From the NCBI RefSeq assembly GCF_900618535.1, contig NZ_UYJA01000002.1, positions 744,001 through 808,000 of the forward strand: a stretch of DNA of 64,000 nt, written 5' to 3'. Source of the stretch: Pseudomonas bubulae (lineage in GTDB: Bacteria > Pseudomonadota > Gammaproteobacteria > Pseudomonadales > Pseudomonadaceae). Both the position numbers and the translations under genes were made by a program. This document shows, one piece after another, positions 38,703 to 48,738 of the stretch. The notes beneath the pieces were generated by a model that was not told the DNA's origin, made no database searches, and saw only the letters and a program-made list of their open reading frames with translations. Numbering within the stretch: position 1 is the first letter of the stretch; each line of letters starts with the position of its first letter.

Positions 38703-40016
38703 ATGAGAGCGTCACGTCATTGCCCGGCGGTGCTGATCGCCGCGCCGGCTTCCGGTCAGGGCAAGACCACGGTTACAGCGGCTTTGGCCCGGTTGCATCG
38801 CAATCAGGGGCGCAAGGTGCGGGTATTCAAGTGCGGCCCGGATTTTCTCGACCCCATGATCCTGGAGCGCGCCAGCGGTGCGCCGGTGTATCAGGTGGAT
38901 TTGTGGATGGTGGGCGCCGAGGAAAGCCGTCGCCTGCTGTGGGAAGCCGCCGGTGAGGCGGACCTGATTTTGATTGAAGGTGTGATGGGGCTGTTTGACG
39001 GCACGCCTTCCAGCGCCGATCTGGCACGGCATTTTGGCGTGCCGGTGTTGGGGGTGATTGATGGCACTGCCATGGCCCAAACCTTTGGTGCGCTGGCCCT
39101 TGGTTTGGCGCGATATCAGCCGGATCTGCCGTTTGCCGGGGTGCTGGCCAATCGAGTTGGCACCGTACGCCATGCACAGTTGCTCGAAGGCAGCCTGACC
39201 GAAGGCTTGCGCTGGTACGGCGCGCTGTCCCGCGAAACCGGCATCGAACTGCCAAGCCGTCATCTGGGACTGGTGCAGGCCAGCGAGCTGAATGATCTGG
39301 ATGCGCGCCTGGATGCGGCGGCCAATGCCCTGGCCAGCACCTGTGAGGTAGCGCTGCCACCGCCGGTTGAATTCGCTGCGCCTGAGCCGGTGGCCGTCGA
39401 GCCGCGGCTGGCAGGTGTGCGAATTGCCGTGGCCCGCGACGAAGCTTTTGCCTTCACTTATGGCGCCAGCCTCGCGTTATTACGTGAGATGGGCGCCGAG
39501 CTGGTGTTTTTCTCGCCGATCCGTGACAGCCAGTTACCCGAAGCGGACAGCCTGTATTTGCCCGGTGGTTACCCTGAACTGCATCACCTTGAGCTGTCGC
39601 GCAACGTGCCGATGCTCACGGCGATTCGCGCACACCACAGGGCCGGTAAACCGCTGCTGGCCGAGTGCGGTGGCATGCTTTACCTGCTCGATGCCCTGAC
39701 CGATGTCGAGGGCCAGCGCGCCGAACTGGTTGGCTTGCTGGCAGGGGAGGCGACGATGCAAAAGCGCCTGGCTGCCCTGGCGCTGCAAGCTGTGGACATG
39801 CCTGAAGGGCTGTTGCGCGGCCACACCTACCACCACTCGCTGACCAGTACCGAACTTGAGCCTGTTGCTCGCGGCCTGAGCCCCAATGGCGGGCGCGGCG
39901 CCGAAGCGGTGTATCGCGAAGGGCGAATGACCGCTTCTTATGTACACTTTTACTTCCCGTCCAATCCTCAGGCCATTGCCGCGTTGTTTGCGCCATGTGC
40001 CGTGAAGGTGCCATGA
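38703..40016 (+). CDS. cobB: Cobyrinic acid a,c-diamide synthase
   Basis: 437 residues. The N-terminal ATP-binding domain begins AAPASGQGKTTVTAALAR, and GVMGLFDG follows. The C-terminal glutamine amidotransferase domain has SLYLPGGYPELH and the catalytic Cys in LLAECGGMLYLLD, and a conserved HTYHHS carries the His. It amidates the a and c side chains of (hydrogeno)byrinic acid with glutamine and ATP. It starts ten bases after cobO and its stop overlaps bluB by four bases. Confidence 0.95.
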   Translation: MRASRHCPAVLIAAPASGQGKTTVTAALARLHRNQGRKVRVFKCGPDFLDPMILERASGAPVYQVDLWMVGAEESRRLLWEAAGEADLILIEGVMGLFDGTPSSADLARHFGVPVLGVIDGTAMAQTFGALALGLARYQPDLPFAGVLANRVGTVRHAQLLEGSLTEGLRWYGALSRETGIELPSRHLGLVQASELNDLDARLDAAANALASTCEVALPPPVEFAAPEPVAVEPRLAGVRIAVARDEAFAFTYGASLALLREMGAELVFFSPIRDSQLPEADSLYLPGGYPELHHLELSRNVPMLTAIRAHHRAGKPLLAECGGMLYLLDALTDVEGQRAELVGLLAGEATMQKRLAALALQAVDMPEGLLRGHTYHHSLTSTELEPVARGLSPNGGRGAEAVYREGRMTASYVHFYFPSNPQAIAALFAPCAVKVP

Positions 40017-40663
40017 GCGATAACGCATTCAGCCCGCAAGAACGCGCCGCCGTGTACCGCGCCATCGCCGAGCGTCGTGATATGCGCCACTTCAGTGGTG
40101 GCACTGTGGCACCCGAGTTGTTGTCGCGTTTGCTGGAAGCGGCGCATCAAGCCCCGAGCGTGGGCTTGATGCAGCCGTGGCGGTTTATCCGCATCACTGA
40201 CCGCGAGCTGCGCGGCAAGATCCAGGGTCTGGTGGAAGAAGAGCGGGTACGCACCGCGGATGCCCTGGGCCAGCGCTCCGATGAATTCATGACGCTCAAG
40301 GTCGAAGGTATCAACGATTGCGCCGAGGTGCTGGTGGCTGCGTTGATGGATGACCGCGAAAAGCACATTTTTGGTCGCCGTACGCTGCCGGAAATGGACA
40401 TGGCGTCCTTGTCCTGTGCCATTCAAAACCTGTGGCTGGCGGCCCGGGTCGAAGGGCTGGGCATGGGCTGGGTGTCATTGTTCGAACCGCAGGCACTGGC
40501 TGATCTGCTGGGGTTGCCTGCCGGGGCCAAGCCGCTCGCTGTACTGTGCCTGGGCCCGGTCGAGGCGTTTTATCCAGCGCCGATGCTGGTCCTGGAAGGG
40601 TGGGCGCAAGCGCGTCCGCTCAGTGAACTGGTGTACGAGAATTATTGGGGAGTGAGTCCATGA
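40013..40663 (+). CDS. bluB: 5,6-dimethylbenzimidazole synthase BluB
   Basis: 216 residues from the ATG at 40013, coupled to cobB (ATGA). It is a nitroreductase-fold flavoenzyme with [10 protein letters not shown] near residue 22, [14 protein letters not shown], and [12 protein letters not shown]. BluB splits reduced FMN with O2 to give 5,6-dimethylbenzimidazole, the lower ligand of B12. Its presence in the operon shows that this strain makes its own lower ligand aerobically. Confidence 0.93.
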   Translation: MSDNAFSPQERAAVYRAIAERRDMRHFSGGTVAPELLSRLLEAAHQAPSVGLMQPWRFIRITDRELRGKIQGLVEEERVRTADALGQRSDEFMTLKVEGINDCAEVLVAALMDDREKHIFGRRTLPEMDMASLSCAIQNLWLAARVEGLGMGWVSLFEPQALADLLGLPAGAKPLAVLCLGPVEAFYPAPMLVLEGWAQARPLSELVYENYWGVSP

Positions 40664-41568
40664 GTGTGGCGTTGCTGTGCGTTGCCGGGGTGGCGCTGGA
40701 TGCGTTGCTCGGCGAGCCCAAACGCTGGCATCCGCTGGTTGCCTTTGGCCGTATGGCCGAGCGTATTGAGCAGCGTTTCAATTCCGGCGGCCGTGGCTGG
40801 CGCAGTCATGGTGTCACGGCCTGGGTACTGGCAGTGCTGCCGCTGACGATCCTGGCCACGGCCCTGTCCTGGCTGCCTTATATTGGCTGGCTGGTGGACA
40901 TTGCGGCGCTGTATTGCGCACTGGGCATGCGCAGCCTCGGTGAGCACGTACAACCAGTAGCCGAGGCATTGCGCGCCAATAACCTGGATGAGGCGCGTAC
41001 GCGGGTGGGTTATCTGGTCAGCCGTCAGACCAGTGAGCTGGATTCTACCGAAGTGGCCCGCGCCGCCACCGAGTCGGTGCTGGAAAACGGCAGCGATGCG
41101 GTATTTGCCGCGATTTTCTGGTTTGTGGTCGCGGGTGCGCCAGGGGTGGTGCTCTATCGTTTGAGTAATACCCTGGATGCCATGTGGGGCTATCGCAACG
41201 AACGGTTTGAGCGTTTTGGCTGGGCTGCGGCGCGGATCGACGATGTTCTTAACTATATTCCTGCAAGGTTGGTTGCGTTGACCTATGCCGCTTTGGGTAA
41301 AACCCGACTGGCCCTGAAGAGCTGGCGCAAGCAGGCACCGCTGTGGGACAGCCCCAATGCCGGCCCGGTCATGGCTGCTGGTGCCGGAGCGCTGGGTGTT
41401 GAGTTGGGTGGCCCGGCGATTTATCACGGCGAACTGCATGAGCGCCCGCAATTGGGCGAAGGTGCACCGGCAGACGCCGAGTCGATCGGCCGTGGCTGGC
41501 AACTGGTGCAGCGTGGCGTATGGCTGTGGCTGCTGATCCTGTGTGTCTGGAGTGAATTCTATGCTTGA
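40660..41568 (+). CDS. cobD: Adenosylcobinamide-phosphate synthase (CbiB/CobD)
   Basis: 302 residues from the ATG at 40660, overlapping the bluB stop by four bases. An inner-membrane protein with about five helices. [22 protein letters not shown] is the family N-terminal motif; [35 protein letters not shown] and [26 protein letters not shown] are the conserved core. It joins the aminopropanol arm to adenosylcobyric acid. Its stop overlaps cobC by eight bases. Confidence 0.94.
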   Translation: MSVALLCVAGVALDALLGEPKRWHPLVAFGRMAERIEQRFNSGGRGWRSHGVTAWVLAVLPLTILATALSWLPYIGWLVDIAALYCALGMRSLGEHVQPVAEALRANNLDEARTRVGYLVSRQTSELDSTEVARAATESVLENGSDAVFAAIFWFVVAGAPGVVLYRLSNTLDAMWGYRNERFERFGWAAARIDDVLNYIPARLVALTYAALGKTRLALKSWRKQAPLWDSPNAGPVMAAGAGALGVELGGPAIYHGELHERPQLGEGAPADAESIGRGWQLVQRGVWLWLLILCVWSEFYA

Positions 41569-42553
41569 GCACGGTGGGCGTTTGCGCAAGGCGGCGTTGC
41601 ACTACGGCATTGCCGAGGCGGACTGGCTGGACCTGTCCACCGGCCTGGCGCCCTGGCCCTTTGCTATCCCCCAGGTGCCCGAACGCGCCTGGGCGCGCTT
41701 GCCTGAGGCCGATGACGGCCTTGAGCAAGCGGCCTGCGCCTATTACGGCGCGCCGCATGTGCTGGCGGTACCGGGTTCACAGTGTGCCATTCAGTTGCTG
41801 CCGCGTTTGCGCCGTAGCGGCAAGGTTGGCGTGCTGTCGCCGTGTTACGCCGAGCATGCCCATGCGTGGCGGCGCAGCGGGCATATCGTGCGGGAAATCA
41901 TGGAGCAGGAAATCGACTTCTACATCGACACACTGGATGTGCTGGTGGTGGTCAACCCCAACAATCCCACGGGCTTGAGTCTGACCCCGGAGCGCCTGCT
42001 GGAGTGGCATGCGCGGCTGATGCAGCGCGGCGGCTGGCTGGTGGTGGACGAAGCCTTTATGGACAACACGCCGCAACTGAGCCTGGCCGCGCATACCCAG
42101 CGTACCGGGTTGATCGTATTGCGCTCTTTCGGCAAGTTTTTTGGCCTGGCGGGCGTTCGGCTGGGTTTTGTGCTGGCTGAACTCAAGTTACTCAAGTTGC
42201 TGGCCGAGCAAGTCGGTCCCTGGGCGGTCAGCGGCCCGACGCGGATTGTCGGCCAGGCCTGCCTGCTCGACTCCGAGGCCCAAGCTCGTCAGCGCGAACG
42301 CAGCGAACTGGCCAGCGGGCGTCTGGAACGTCTGTTGGGCTTGCATGATCTGCCGCCGCAAGGGGGCTGTGCGCTGTTCCAGTGGTTGATCACCTCCCAT
42401 GCCGATAGCCTTTACGAGTTTATGGCGCACCGCGGCATTTTGCTGCGCCTGTTTACCCACAACAGCAGCGTGCGTTTTGGCCTGCCAGCCGAAGAAGCTG
42501 ACTGGCTGCGCTTGGAGCAGGCTCTGGCGGCGTACACCAAGGAATCCTTATGA
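41561..42553 (+). CDS. cobC: Threonine-phosphate decarboxylase-type aminotransferase CobC
   Basis: 330 residues from the ATG at 41561. It has a PLP fold-type I core: [17 protein letters not shown], and the PLP-binding Lys in [18 protein letters not shown]. The family makes (R)-1-amino-2-propanol phosphate from L-threonine phosphate for the nucleotide loop arm. Position between cobD and cobQ with overlaps on both sides supports the role. Confidence 0.93.
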   Translation: MLEHGGRLRKAALHYGIAEADWLDLSTGLAPWPFAIPQVPERAWARLPEADDGLEQAACAYYGAPHVLAVPGSQCAIQLLPRLRRSGKVGVLSPCYAEHAHAWRRSGHIVREIMEQEIDFYIDTLDVLVVVNPNNPTGLSLTPERLLEWHARLMQRGGWLVVDEAFMDNTPQLSLAAHTQRTGLIVLRSFGKFFGLAGVRLGFVLAELKLLKLLAEQVGPWAVSGPTRIVGQACLLDSEAQARQRERSELASGRLERLLGLHDLPPQGGCALFQWLITSHADSLYEFMAHRGILLRLFTHNSSVRFGLPAEEADWLRLEQALAAYTKESL

Positions 42554-44001
42554 GCACGTTGATGGTGCAGGGCACCACGTCCGATGCCGGTAAAAGCACC
42601 CTGGTGACGGCCCTGTGCCGCTGGCTGACCCGTCAGGGCGTGGCGGTGGTGCCGTTCAAACCACAAAATATGGCGCTCAACAGTGCCGTGACGGCCGAAG
42701 GCGGTGAAATCGGTCGCGCCCAGGCAGTACAGGCGCAGGCAGCCGGGCTGGCACCGCACACGGACATGAACCCGGTGCTGCTCAAGCCCAATAGCGACAC
42801 CGGAGCCCAGGTAATCATTCATGGTCGTGCTGTCACCAGCATGAATGCCGTGGCGTATCACGATTACAAGGCCATCGCCATGCAGGCCGTTCTGGCCTCG
42901 CACCAGCGTTTGAGTGCGGCGTACCCGGTGGTGATGGTAGAAGGCGCCGGTTCGCCGGCCGAGATCAATCTACGGGCCGGTGATATCGCCAACATGGGCT
43001 TTGCCGAAGCGGTGGACTGCCCGGTGGTGCTGATCGCCGATATCAATCGTGGTGGCGTGTTTGCTCATCTGGTCGGTACTCTGGAATTGCTCTCGGACAC
43101 CGAGCAGGCGCGGGTCAAGGGCTTTATCATCAACCGCTTTCGCGGCGATATTGCGCTGCTCCAGCCCGGCCTCGACTGGCTGGAGCAGCGCACCGGCAAA
43201 CCGGTGATCGGTGTGCTGCCCTATGTTATGGACTTGCACCTCGAGGCCGAAGACGGCATCGACCAGCGCCAGACCGACAAGGCCGACCAGGTGCTCAAGG
43301 TGGTGGTGCCGGTGCTGCCGCGCATCAGCAACCACACCGACTTCGACCCGCTGCGCCTGCACCCGCAAGTGGACTTGCAGTTTGTCGGGCCGGGGCAGCC
43401 TATCCCGCCTGCCGACCTGATCATCCTGCCCGGTTCCAAAAGCGTGCGCAGTGATCTGGCCTATTTACGCGCCAATGGCTGGGACACGGTCATCAGCCGT
43501 CACTTGCGCTATGGCGGCAAGCTGCTGGGCATTTGCGGCGGTTTGCAGATGCTTGGTGAGCAGGTGCACGACCCGCTGGGCCTTGAAGGCACTGCGGGCA
43601 GCAGTGCCGGGCTGGGCTTGCTGGCATTCAGTACCGAACTGGCTGCCGAAAAACAGTTACGCAATGTGCGCGGGCATCTGGCCCTGGAAAACGCCGAGGT
43701 CATGGGTTACGAAATCCACGCGGGCGTGACGACGGGGGCTGCTCTGGAGCAACCGGCAGTGCATCTGGATGACGGACGCCGTGAGGGTGCACAAAGCGCG
43801 GACGGGCAGATTCTCGGTACTTACCTGCATGGCCTGTTCGAATCCCCTGCCGCTTGCAGCGCGTTGTTGCGCTGGGCCGGTTTGCAGGATGTGCAGGCCG
43901 TGGACTACCACGCCCTGCGCGAGCGGGATATCGAGCGGCTGGCGGATCTGGTGGAAAACCACCTGGATACGGCGTACTTGCGCGAACTGTGCGGAATTTG
44001 A
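42550..44001 (+). CDS. cobQ: Cobyric acid synthase CobQ
   Basis: 483 residues, overlapping cobC by four bases. The N-terminus has [19 protein letters not shown] and [13 protein letters not shown]. The amidotransferase domain has [15 protein letters not shown] and the Cys nucleophile in [19 protein letters not shown] and TYLHGLFE close the domain. It amidates four side chains of adenosylcobyrinic acid diamide using glutamine. A REPIN follows before cobU, the only sizeable gap in the cluster. Confidence 0.96.
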   Translation: MSTLMVQGTTSDAGKSTLVTALCRWLTRQGVAVVPFKPQNMALNSAVTAEGGEIGRAQAVQAQAAGLAPHTDMNPVLLKPNSDTGAQVIIHGRAVTSMNAVAYHDYKAIAMQAVLASHQRLSAAYPVVMVEGAGSPAEINLRAGDIANMGFAEAVDCPVVLIADINRGGVFAHLVGTLELLSDTEQARVKGFIINRFRGDIALLQPGLDWLEQRTGKPVIGVLPYVMDLHLEAEDGIDQRQTDKADQVLKVVVPVLPRISNHTDFDPLRLHPQVDLQFVGPGQPIPPADLIILPGSKSVRSDLAYLRANGWDTVISRHLRYGGKLLGICGGLQMLGEQVHDPLGLEGTAGSSAGLGLLAFSTELAAEKQLRNVRGHLALENAEVMGYEIHAGVTTGAALEQPAVHLDDGRREGAQSADGQILGTYLHGLFESPAACSALLRWAGLQDVQAVDYHALRERDIERLADLVENHLDTAYLRELCGI

Positions 44002-44005
44002 ATCG

Positions 44006-44062
44006 TGTGGGAGCGAGCCTGCTCGCGAACAATGCCACTTCGCGAGCAGGCTCTCTGCCACA
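44006..44062. repeat. REPIN hairpin within the cob cluster
   Basis: TGTGGGAGCGAGCCTGCTCG pairs with CGAGCAGGCTCTCTGCCACA (one arm has a CTCTGCC variation). It lies in the 94-base gap between cobQ and cobU, on the presumed mRNA. Confidence 0.9.
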
Positions 44063-44095
44063 GTGGACTTGCCGCATTTCCAGAGGTTATTTGAC

Positions 44096-44617
44096 ATGCT
44101 GCAACTGATTTTGGGTGGCGCCCGTTCGGGCAAGAGCCGTCTGGCTGAAAAGCTCGCGGCCGAGTCTGGCTGTGCTGTTACCTATATCGCCACCAGCCAG
44201 CCGCTGGACGGCGAGATGAATGAGCGCGTGCGTCATCATCGCGAACGCCGCCCTGAACATTGGGCGCTGATTGAAGAACCGATCGAATTGGCCCGCGTAC
44301 TGCGCGACAACGCGCGCGCCGATGCTTGCCTGCTGGTTGATTGCCTGACGCTATGGCTGACCAATCTGCTGATGCTTGAAGACCTTCAGCGCCTGAACGC
44401 CGAGCGTGATGTGCTGCTGGAATGCCTGGCTGAGCTGCCGGGCGAAATCCTGTTTGTCAGCAACGAAACCGGAATGGGTGTCGTACCGCTGGGCGAATTG
44501 ACTCGCCGCTATGTCGATGAAGCCGGTTGGTTGCATCAAGCCCTGGCCGAGCGCTGTCAGCGAGTCGTGTTGACAGTGGCTGGCCTGCCCCTGACGTTGA
44601 AAGGAACTGCACTATGA
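44096..44617 (+). CDS. cobU: Adenosylcobinamide kinase/guanylyltransferase
   Basis: 173 residues from the ATG at 44096. The P-loop is [13 protein letters not shown] (5-17). [19 protein letters not shown] contains the His that receives GMP, and [12 protein letters not shown] and [30 protein letters not shown] are conserved. It phosphorylates adenosylcobinamide and then attaches GMP to give the GDP-activated intermediate. The stop overlaps cobT by four bases. Confidence 0.95.
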   Translation: MLQLILGGARSGKSRLAEKLAAESGCAVTYIATSQPLDGEMNERVRHHRERRPEHWALIEEPIELARVLRDNARADACLLVDCLTLWLTNLLMLEDLQRLNAERDVLLECLAELPGEILFVSNETGMGVVPLGELTRRYVDEAGWLHQALAERCQRVVLTVAGLPLTLKGTAL

Positions 44618-45669
44618 GCACCCCCTGGTGGCTGAAGCCCTGCAAACCCGTTGATCGTGACATGCAAGCTGCTGCGGGCGAGCATCAGCAACAACTGACC
44701 AAACCCGCGGGCTCGCTAGGTCAACTTGAGGCGCTGGCAGTGCAACTGGCCGGGTTGCAAGGGCGGCTCAAGCCCCGTGTCGATCAACTTTGGATCGGCA
44801 TTTTCGCCGGCGATCACGGCGTGGTTGCCGAGGGTGTCTCGGCTTATCCGCAGGCGGTGACCGGGCAAATGCTGCATAACTTTGTCAGCGGCGGCGCGGC
44901 GATCAGCGTGTTGGCCCGTCAGTTGGGTGCGCAACTGGATGTCGTGGACCTGGGTACGGTCACGCCGATGCTGGAGCTGGCCGGGGTGCGGCACCTGCAG
45001 TTGGGTGCGGGTACGGCCAATTTCGTCCAGGCCCCGGCGATGTCTGACAGCCAAGGTTTGAGAGCCCTGCAGGCCGGGCGCGACAGCGTGCTGCGGGCGC
45101 AGGCGGCAGGCAGTGAAGTGTTTATTGGCGGTGAAATGGGCATCGGTAACACGGCGTCCGCGAGTGCGGTGGCCAGTGCGTTGCTCGCTTGTCCGGCTTC
45201 GCTGTTGACCGGGCCGGGTACTGGCCTGGATGCGGCGGGAGTGAGCCACAAGGCATGGGTGATTGAGCGGGCGCTGGCGTTTCACGAGGGGCATCTCGAT
45301 GATCCGCTGCAGACCCTGTTTCGTCTGGGTGGCTTTGAAATTGCAGCCCTGGTCGGTGCTTATGTGGCCTGCGCTCAGGAGGGGATTGTAGCGGTGGTCG
45401 ATGGCTTTATCTGCACCGTTGCGGCCATGGTCGCCGTGCGCCTGAATCCACAGTGTCGTGAGTGGCTGGTGTTCAGCCATCGCGGGGCAGAGCAGGGCCA
45501 TCGTCATGTGCTCGAGAGCCTGCAGGCCGAGCCACTGCTTGATCTGGGATTGCGCCTGGGCGAGGGCAGTGGTGCTGCGCTGGCGGTGCCGTTGATGCGC
45601 CTGGCCTGCGACCTGCACGGGCAGATGGCGACGTTTGCCCAAGCCGCAGTGGCAGATCGCCCGGCATGA
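44614..45669 (+). CDS. cobT: Nicotinate-nucleotide:dimethylbenzimidazole phosphoribosyltransferase
   Basis: 351 residues from the ATG at 44614. [42 protein letters not shown] and [19 protein letters not shown] are family blocks; [15 protein letters not shown] and [14 protein letters not shown] contain the catalytic region with E near the C-terminus. It makes alpha-ribazole phosphate from dimethylbenzimidazole and nicotinate mononucleotide. It sits between cobU and the phosphatase gene with four-base overlaps at both ends. Confidence 0.95.
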   Translation: MSTPWWLKPCKPVDRDMQAAAGEHQQQLTKPAGSLGQLEALAVQLAGLQGRLKPRVDQLWIGIFAGDHGVVAEGVSAYPQAVTGQMLHNFVSGGAAISVLARQLGAQLDVVDLGTVTPMLELAGVRHLQLGAGTANFVQAPAMSDSQGLRALQAGRDSVLRAQAAGSEVFIGGEMGIGNTASASAVASALLACPASLLTGPGTGLDAAGVSHKAWVIERALAFHEGHLDDPLQTLFRLGGFEIAALVGAYVACAQEGIVAVVDGFICTVAAMVAVRLNPQCREWLVFSHRGAEQGHRHVLESLQAEPLLDLGLRLGEGSGAALAVPLMRLACDLHGQMATFAQAAVADRPA

Positions 45670-46244
45670 CCGTACAGCTGGATTTGCTGCGTCATGGCGA
45701 AACCGAGCTGGGAGGCGGTTTGCGCGGCAGCCTGGACGACGCCTTGACGGCTCTGGGCTGGACGCAAATGCGTGATGCGGTCCAGGGCAAAGGGCCGTGG
45801 GATCGTATCGTCAGCTCGCCGTTGCAGCGTTGTGCATTGTTTGCCCGGGAGTTGAGCGTGCAGCTCGATATTCCCGTGTCTTTCGACAAAGATCTGCAAG
45901 AGCTGCATTTTGGTGCGTGGGAAGGGCGCAGTGCTGCGGCGCTGATGGAAACCGACGAGCAGGCCCTGGGCTTGTTCTGGGCTGACCCCTATGCTTTTAC
46001 TCCGCCCGAGGGTGAGCCAGTGCTGGCGTTTTCGGCGCGGGTGTTGGCTGCCGTCAGCCGTTTGCAGCAACAGTTCGCCGGTGAGCGTTTGCTGGTGGTT
46101 TGCCATGGTGGGGTAATGAAACTGTTGCTGGCCCGGGCTCGTGGCTTGCCCCGTGAGCATCTGTTGCAAGTGCCTGTGGGCCACGGCGCGCTCATTGGTT
46201 TGCGGGTCGGTGCGGATGATCAGTTGCTCGAGGTTGGCGAGTGA
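45666..46244 (+). CDS. Alpha-ribazole phosphatase-type histidine phosphatase
   Basis: 192 residues of the phosphoglycerate mutase-like family. [15 protein letters not shown] has the phospho-accepting His; [17 protein letters not shown] and [15 protein letters not shown] follow, and the second His is in [13 protein letters not shown]. Its place between cobT and cobS, with overlaps on both sides, fits dephosphorylation of alpha-ribazole phosphate or adenosylcobalamin phosphate (CobC in enteric naming, not the same gene as cobC above). Confidence 0.88.
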   Translation: MTVQLDLLRHGETELGGGLRGSLDDALTALGWTQMRDAVQGKGPWDRIVSSPLQRCALFARELSVQLDIPVSFDKDLQELHFGAWEGRSAAALMETDEQALGLFWADPYAFTPPEGEPVLAFSARVLAAVSRLQQQFAGERLLVVCHGGVMKLLLARARGLPREHLLQVPVGHGALIGLRVGADDQLLEVGE

Positions 46245-46975
46245 TGTTGCCGTTCTGGATTGCCCTGCAGTTTTTAAGCAGCTTGCCGATTCGCTTGCCC
46301 GGGATGCCCCAGCCTCAAGAACTGGGGCGCTCTTTGTTGTTTTACCCGCTGGTGGGATTGTTGTTCGGCCTGCTGCTGTACGGCGTTAGCGGGCTGCTGT
46401 CCGATGCGCCGTTGATGTTGCACGCCGCCTTGTTGCTGACCCTTTGGGTGTTGCTCAGTGGCGGTTTGCACCTGGACGGCCTGGCTGACAGTGCAGATGC
46501 CTGGTTAGGCGGTTTTGGTGATCGTGAGCGTACGCTGACCATCATGAAAGACCCGCGCAGCGGGCCGATTGCGGTGGTTGTGCTGGTGCTGGTGCTGTTG
46601 CTCAAGTTTTGTGCGCTGCTGGCGTTGCTGGAGCAGGGCAACGGTACTGCCTTGCTGATTGTCCCTTTGATCGGGCGCAGTGCTTTGCTGGCAGTATTCC
46701 TGACTACGCCCTATGTGCGCGCGGGTGGCTTGGGGCAGGCGCTGGCTGATCATCTGCCACGCAAGGCAGGCTGGTGGGTGCTGGGGCTTAGTGCCCTGGT
46801 TTGTGTACTGTTGACCGGTTATTCGGGGTGGTGGGCGCTTGGCCTGGCAGCGCTGGGGTTCGTTTGGTTGCGCAGGGTGATGATCCGTCGTTTGGGCGGC
46901 ACTACCGGTGATACTGCCGGGGCGCTGCTGGAACTGCTCGAAGTGCTGGTGCTGGTAGGATTGGCGCTGATCTGA
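46244..46975 (+). CDS. cobS: Adenosylcobinamide-GDP ribazoletransferase (cobalamin synthase)
   Basis: 243 residues from the ATG at 46244, overlapping the phosphatase stop by one base (TGATG); a GTG at 46241 is an alternative. A polytopic membrane protein with SSLPIRLPG near the N-terminus and the metal-binding stretch GGLHLDGLADSADAWLGGFGDRERTLTIMKDPRSGPIAV. Late segments include GRSALLAVFLTTPYVR and LGGTTGDTAGALLELLEVLVLV. It joins adenosylcobinamide-GDP to alpha-ribazole (phosphate), the last assembly step. Last gene of the cluster. Confidence 0.95.
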   Translation: MLPFWIALQFLSSLPIRLPGMPQPQELGRSLLFYPLVGLLFGLLLYGVSGLLSDAPLMLHAALLLTLWVLLSGGLHLDGLADSADAWLGGFGDRERTLTIMKDPRSGPIAVVVLVLVLLLKFCALLALLEQGNGTALLIVPLIGRSALLAVFLTTPYVRAGGLGQALADHLPRKAGWWVLGLSALVCVLLTGYSGWWALGLAALGFVWLRRVMIRRLGGTTGDTAGALLELLEVLVLVGLALI

Positions 46976-47028
46976 CGGTGCACGTGCCCGCTCCCACAAA
47001 AAACCGGGCGGGTGGCGTTACATAAATC

Positions 47029-47060
47029 TTGATTGTCTTTTATTGCGGGTATATACATAC
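47029..47060 (+). promoter_or_regulatory. Sigma-70 promoter of marR overlapped by an operator-like sequence
   Basis: TTGATT at 47029-47034 and TATACA at 47052-47057 are 17 bases apart. The -10 lies within GCGGGTATATAC (47045-47056), a 12-mer that recurs inverted at 47503-47514 before the MFS gene. Repressor binding here would block RNA polymerase directly. Confidence 0.62.
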
Positions 47061-47063
47061 AAA

Positions 47064-47477
47064 ATGTTACCAACCCAGTGTTTATGTACCAATCTGCGAC
47101 GTGCTGCACGTGGCGTGAGCAGGCACTACGACGGCGCTCTCGATGGCTTCGGGATCAACGTCGCCCAGTATTCCTTGCTGTGCAATCTCAAGCGGCTCGA
47201 TCAACCGAGCATTTCCACCCTGGCAGAAGCCATGGGGCTGGATCGCAGTACCTTGGGGCGTAATGTGCGGGTGCTTGAGGGCGCCGGGTTGCTGAAAATG
47301 ACTGAGGGCGCAGACCAGCGTAACCGGCTGGTGTGCCTGACTCGGGCAGGTGAGGACTGCCTTGCGGCTGCCTTGCCGGCCTGGGAGGCCGCCCAGCAGC
47401 GCTTGATGGACCGTTTGGGCGAAACCAGGCGTGCGCAGCTGTTGCAACTGTTGGATGAGCTGGCGGGTAAAGACTGA
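47064..47477 (+). CDS. MarR-family transcriptional regulator
   Basis: 137 residues from the ATG at 47064. The winged helix-turn-helix is plain: INVAQYSLLCNLKRLDQPSISTLAEAMGLDRSTLGRNVRVLEGAGLLKMTEGADQRN in which SISTLAEAMGLDRSTLGRNV forms the recognition region. The start has no ribosome site, and the promoter -10 ends only six bases before it, so the mRNA may begin at the AUG. MarR proteins bind as dimers to palindromes and release DNA when they bind phenolics or other ligands. It probably controls itself and the next MFS gene. Confidence 0.87.
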   Translation: MLPTQCLCTNLRRAARGVSRHYDGALDGFGINVAQYSLLCNLKRLDQPSISTLAEAMGLDRSTLGRNVRVLEGAGLLKMTEGADQRNRLVCLTRAGEDCLAAALPAWEAAQQRLMDRLGETRRAQLLQLLDELAGKD

Positions 47478-47500
47478 AACTCAGTCGTTTGACTTTAAAT

Positions 47501-47514
47501 GGGTATATACCCGC
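47501..47514 (+). promoter_or_regulatory. Palindromic operator upstream of the MFS gene
   Basis: GGGTATATACCC (47501-47512) is a perfect 12-base palindrome, and GTATATACCCGC (47503-47514) is the reverse complement of the motif before marR. TTGACT at 47489-47494 could be a -35 element, though no matching -10 is clear. Likely bound by the adjacent MarR protein. Confidence 0.65.
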
Positions 47515-47529
47515 TTCCGGAGAATAATA

Positions 47530-48738
47530 ATGACAACGGTGTGGCGCAACAGCGCTTGGGTTCTTCTTGGCAGTGCGCTCATTCTGGCATTGTCGTTGGG
47601 TGTCAGGCATGGCTTCGGGTTGTTTCTGCCGCCCATGAGCGCGCAGTTTGGCTGGGGGCGCGAGGTGTTTGCATTTGCCATCGCCCTGCAAAATCTGATC
47701 TGGGGCTTGGCACAGCCCTTTACCGGGGCGTTGGCTGATCGCTTTGGCGCGGCGAAAGTGGTGATCGTTGGCGGCGTGCTGTATGCCGTAGGGCTGTTGC
47801 TGATGGGGTTGGCAGACTCACCGCTGTCGCTGTCGTTGAGTGCGGGGTTGCTGATTGGTATCGGCCTGTCGGGCACATCGTTCTCGGTAATTCTGGGGGT
47901 GGTTGGCCGTGCCCTGCCTGCAGAAAAACGCAGCATGGGCATGGGCATCGCCAGTGCCGCAGGGTCTTTCGGTCAATTTGCCATGTTGCCCGGCACCCTG
48001 GGCCTTATTGGCTGGCTCGGCTGGTCGACGGCGCTTTTGGTGTTGGGCGTACTGGTAGCGATGATTGTGCCATTAGTGGGCATGCTCAAGGATCGTCCGC
48101 TGCCAAGCCTGGGCGGTGAGCAAACCCTCAGGGAGGCCCTGCGTGAGGCCTGCTCGCATTCGGGCTTCTGGCTGCTGGCGTTGGGTTTTTTTGTTTGCGG
48201 CTTTCAGGTGGTGTTTATCGGTGTCCACCTGCCAGCCTATCTGGTGGATCAGCATTTGCCGGCGACAGTTGGCACCACGGTGCTGGCGCTGATCGGTCTG
48301 TTTAATATCTTCGGTACTTACACGGCTGGCTGGCTCGGCGGGCGCATGTCCAAGCCGCGCTTGCTGACGGCCTTGTACCTGGCGCGGGCGGTGGTGATCG
48401 TATTGTTTTTGTGGGCGCCGATCACACAACTCAGCGCTTACCTGTTTGGCATGGCCATGGGCTTTTTGTGGTTGTCGACGGTACCGCTGACCAATGGCAC
48501 GGTGGCGACCCTGTTTGGCGTGCGTAACCTGTCGATGCTGGGCGGGATCGTGTTTCTCTTCCATCAGATGGGGGCTTTTCTGGGCGGCTGGCTGGGTGGC
48601 GTGGTCTATGATCAGACCGGAAGCTATGATCTGATCTGGCAAGTCTCGATTTTGTTGAGCCTGTTGGCGGCTGCCTTGAACTGGCCCGTGCGCGAGCGCC
48701 CGGTGGCCCGTTTGCAGGCGCAAGGGAGTTTAGGATGA
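47530..48738 (+). CDS. MFS transporter controlled by the adjacent MarR regulator
   Basis: 402 residues from the ATG at 47530, which has a GGAG site eight bases upstream; the frame back to 47431 is rejected. Twelve helices are predicted. LSLGVRHGFGLFLPPMSAQFGWGREVFAFAIALQNLIWGLAQPFTGALADRFGAAKVV is typical of the monocarboxylate/oxalate-formate-like MFS group and contains the motif ALADRFGAAKV. The substrate is unknown. Its stop overlaps a 40-codon gene by four bases. Confidence 0.85.
   Translation: MTTVWRNSAWVLLGSALILALSLGVRHGFGLFLPPMSAQFGWGREVFAFAIALQNLIWGLAQPFTGALADRFGAAKVVIVGGVLYAVGLLLMGLADSPLSLSLSAGLLIGIGLSGTSFSVILGVVGRALPAEKRSMGMGIASAAGSFGQFAMLPGTLGLIGWLGWSTALLVLGVLVAMIVPLVGMLKDRPLPSLGGEQTLREALREACSHSGFWLLALGFFVCGFQVVFIGVHLPAYLVDQHLPATVGTTVLALIGLFNIFGTYTAGWLGGRMSKPRLLTALYLARAVVIVLFLWAPITQLSAYLFGMAMGFLWLSTVPLTNGTVATLFGVRNLSMLGGIVFLFHQMGAFLGGWLGGVVYDQTGSYDLIWQVSILLSLLAAALNWPVRERPVARLQAQGSLG

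Noticed and set aside
46981..46999. Single REP half (GTGCCCGCTCCCACAAA) after cobS
   Set aside because: Only one diverged arm, with no partner; too short to list as an element.
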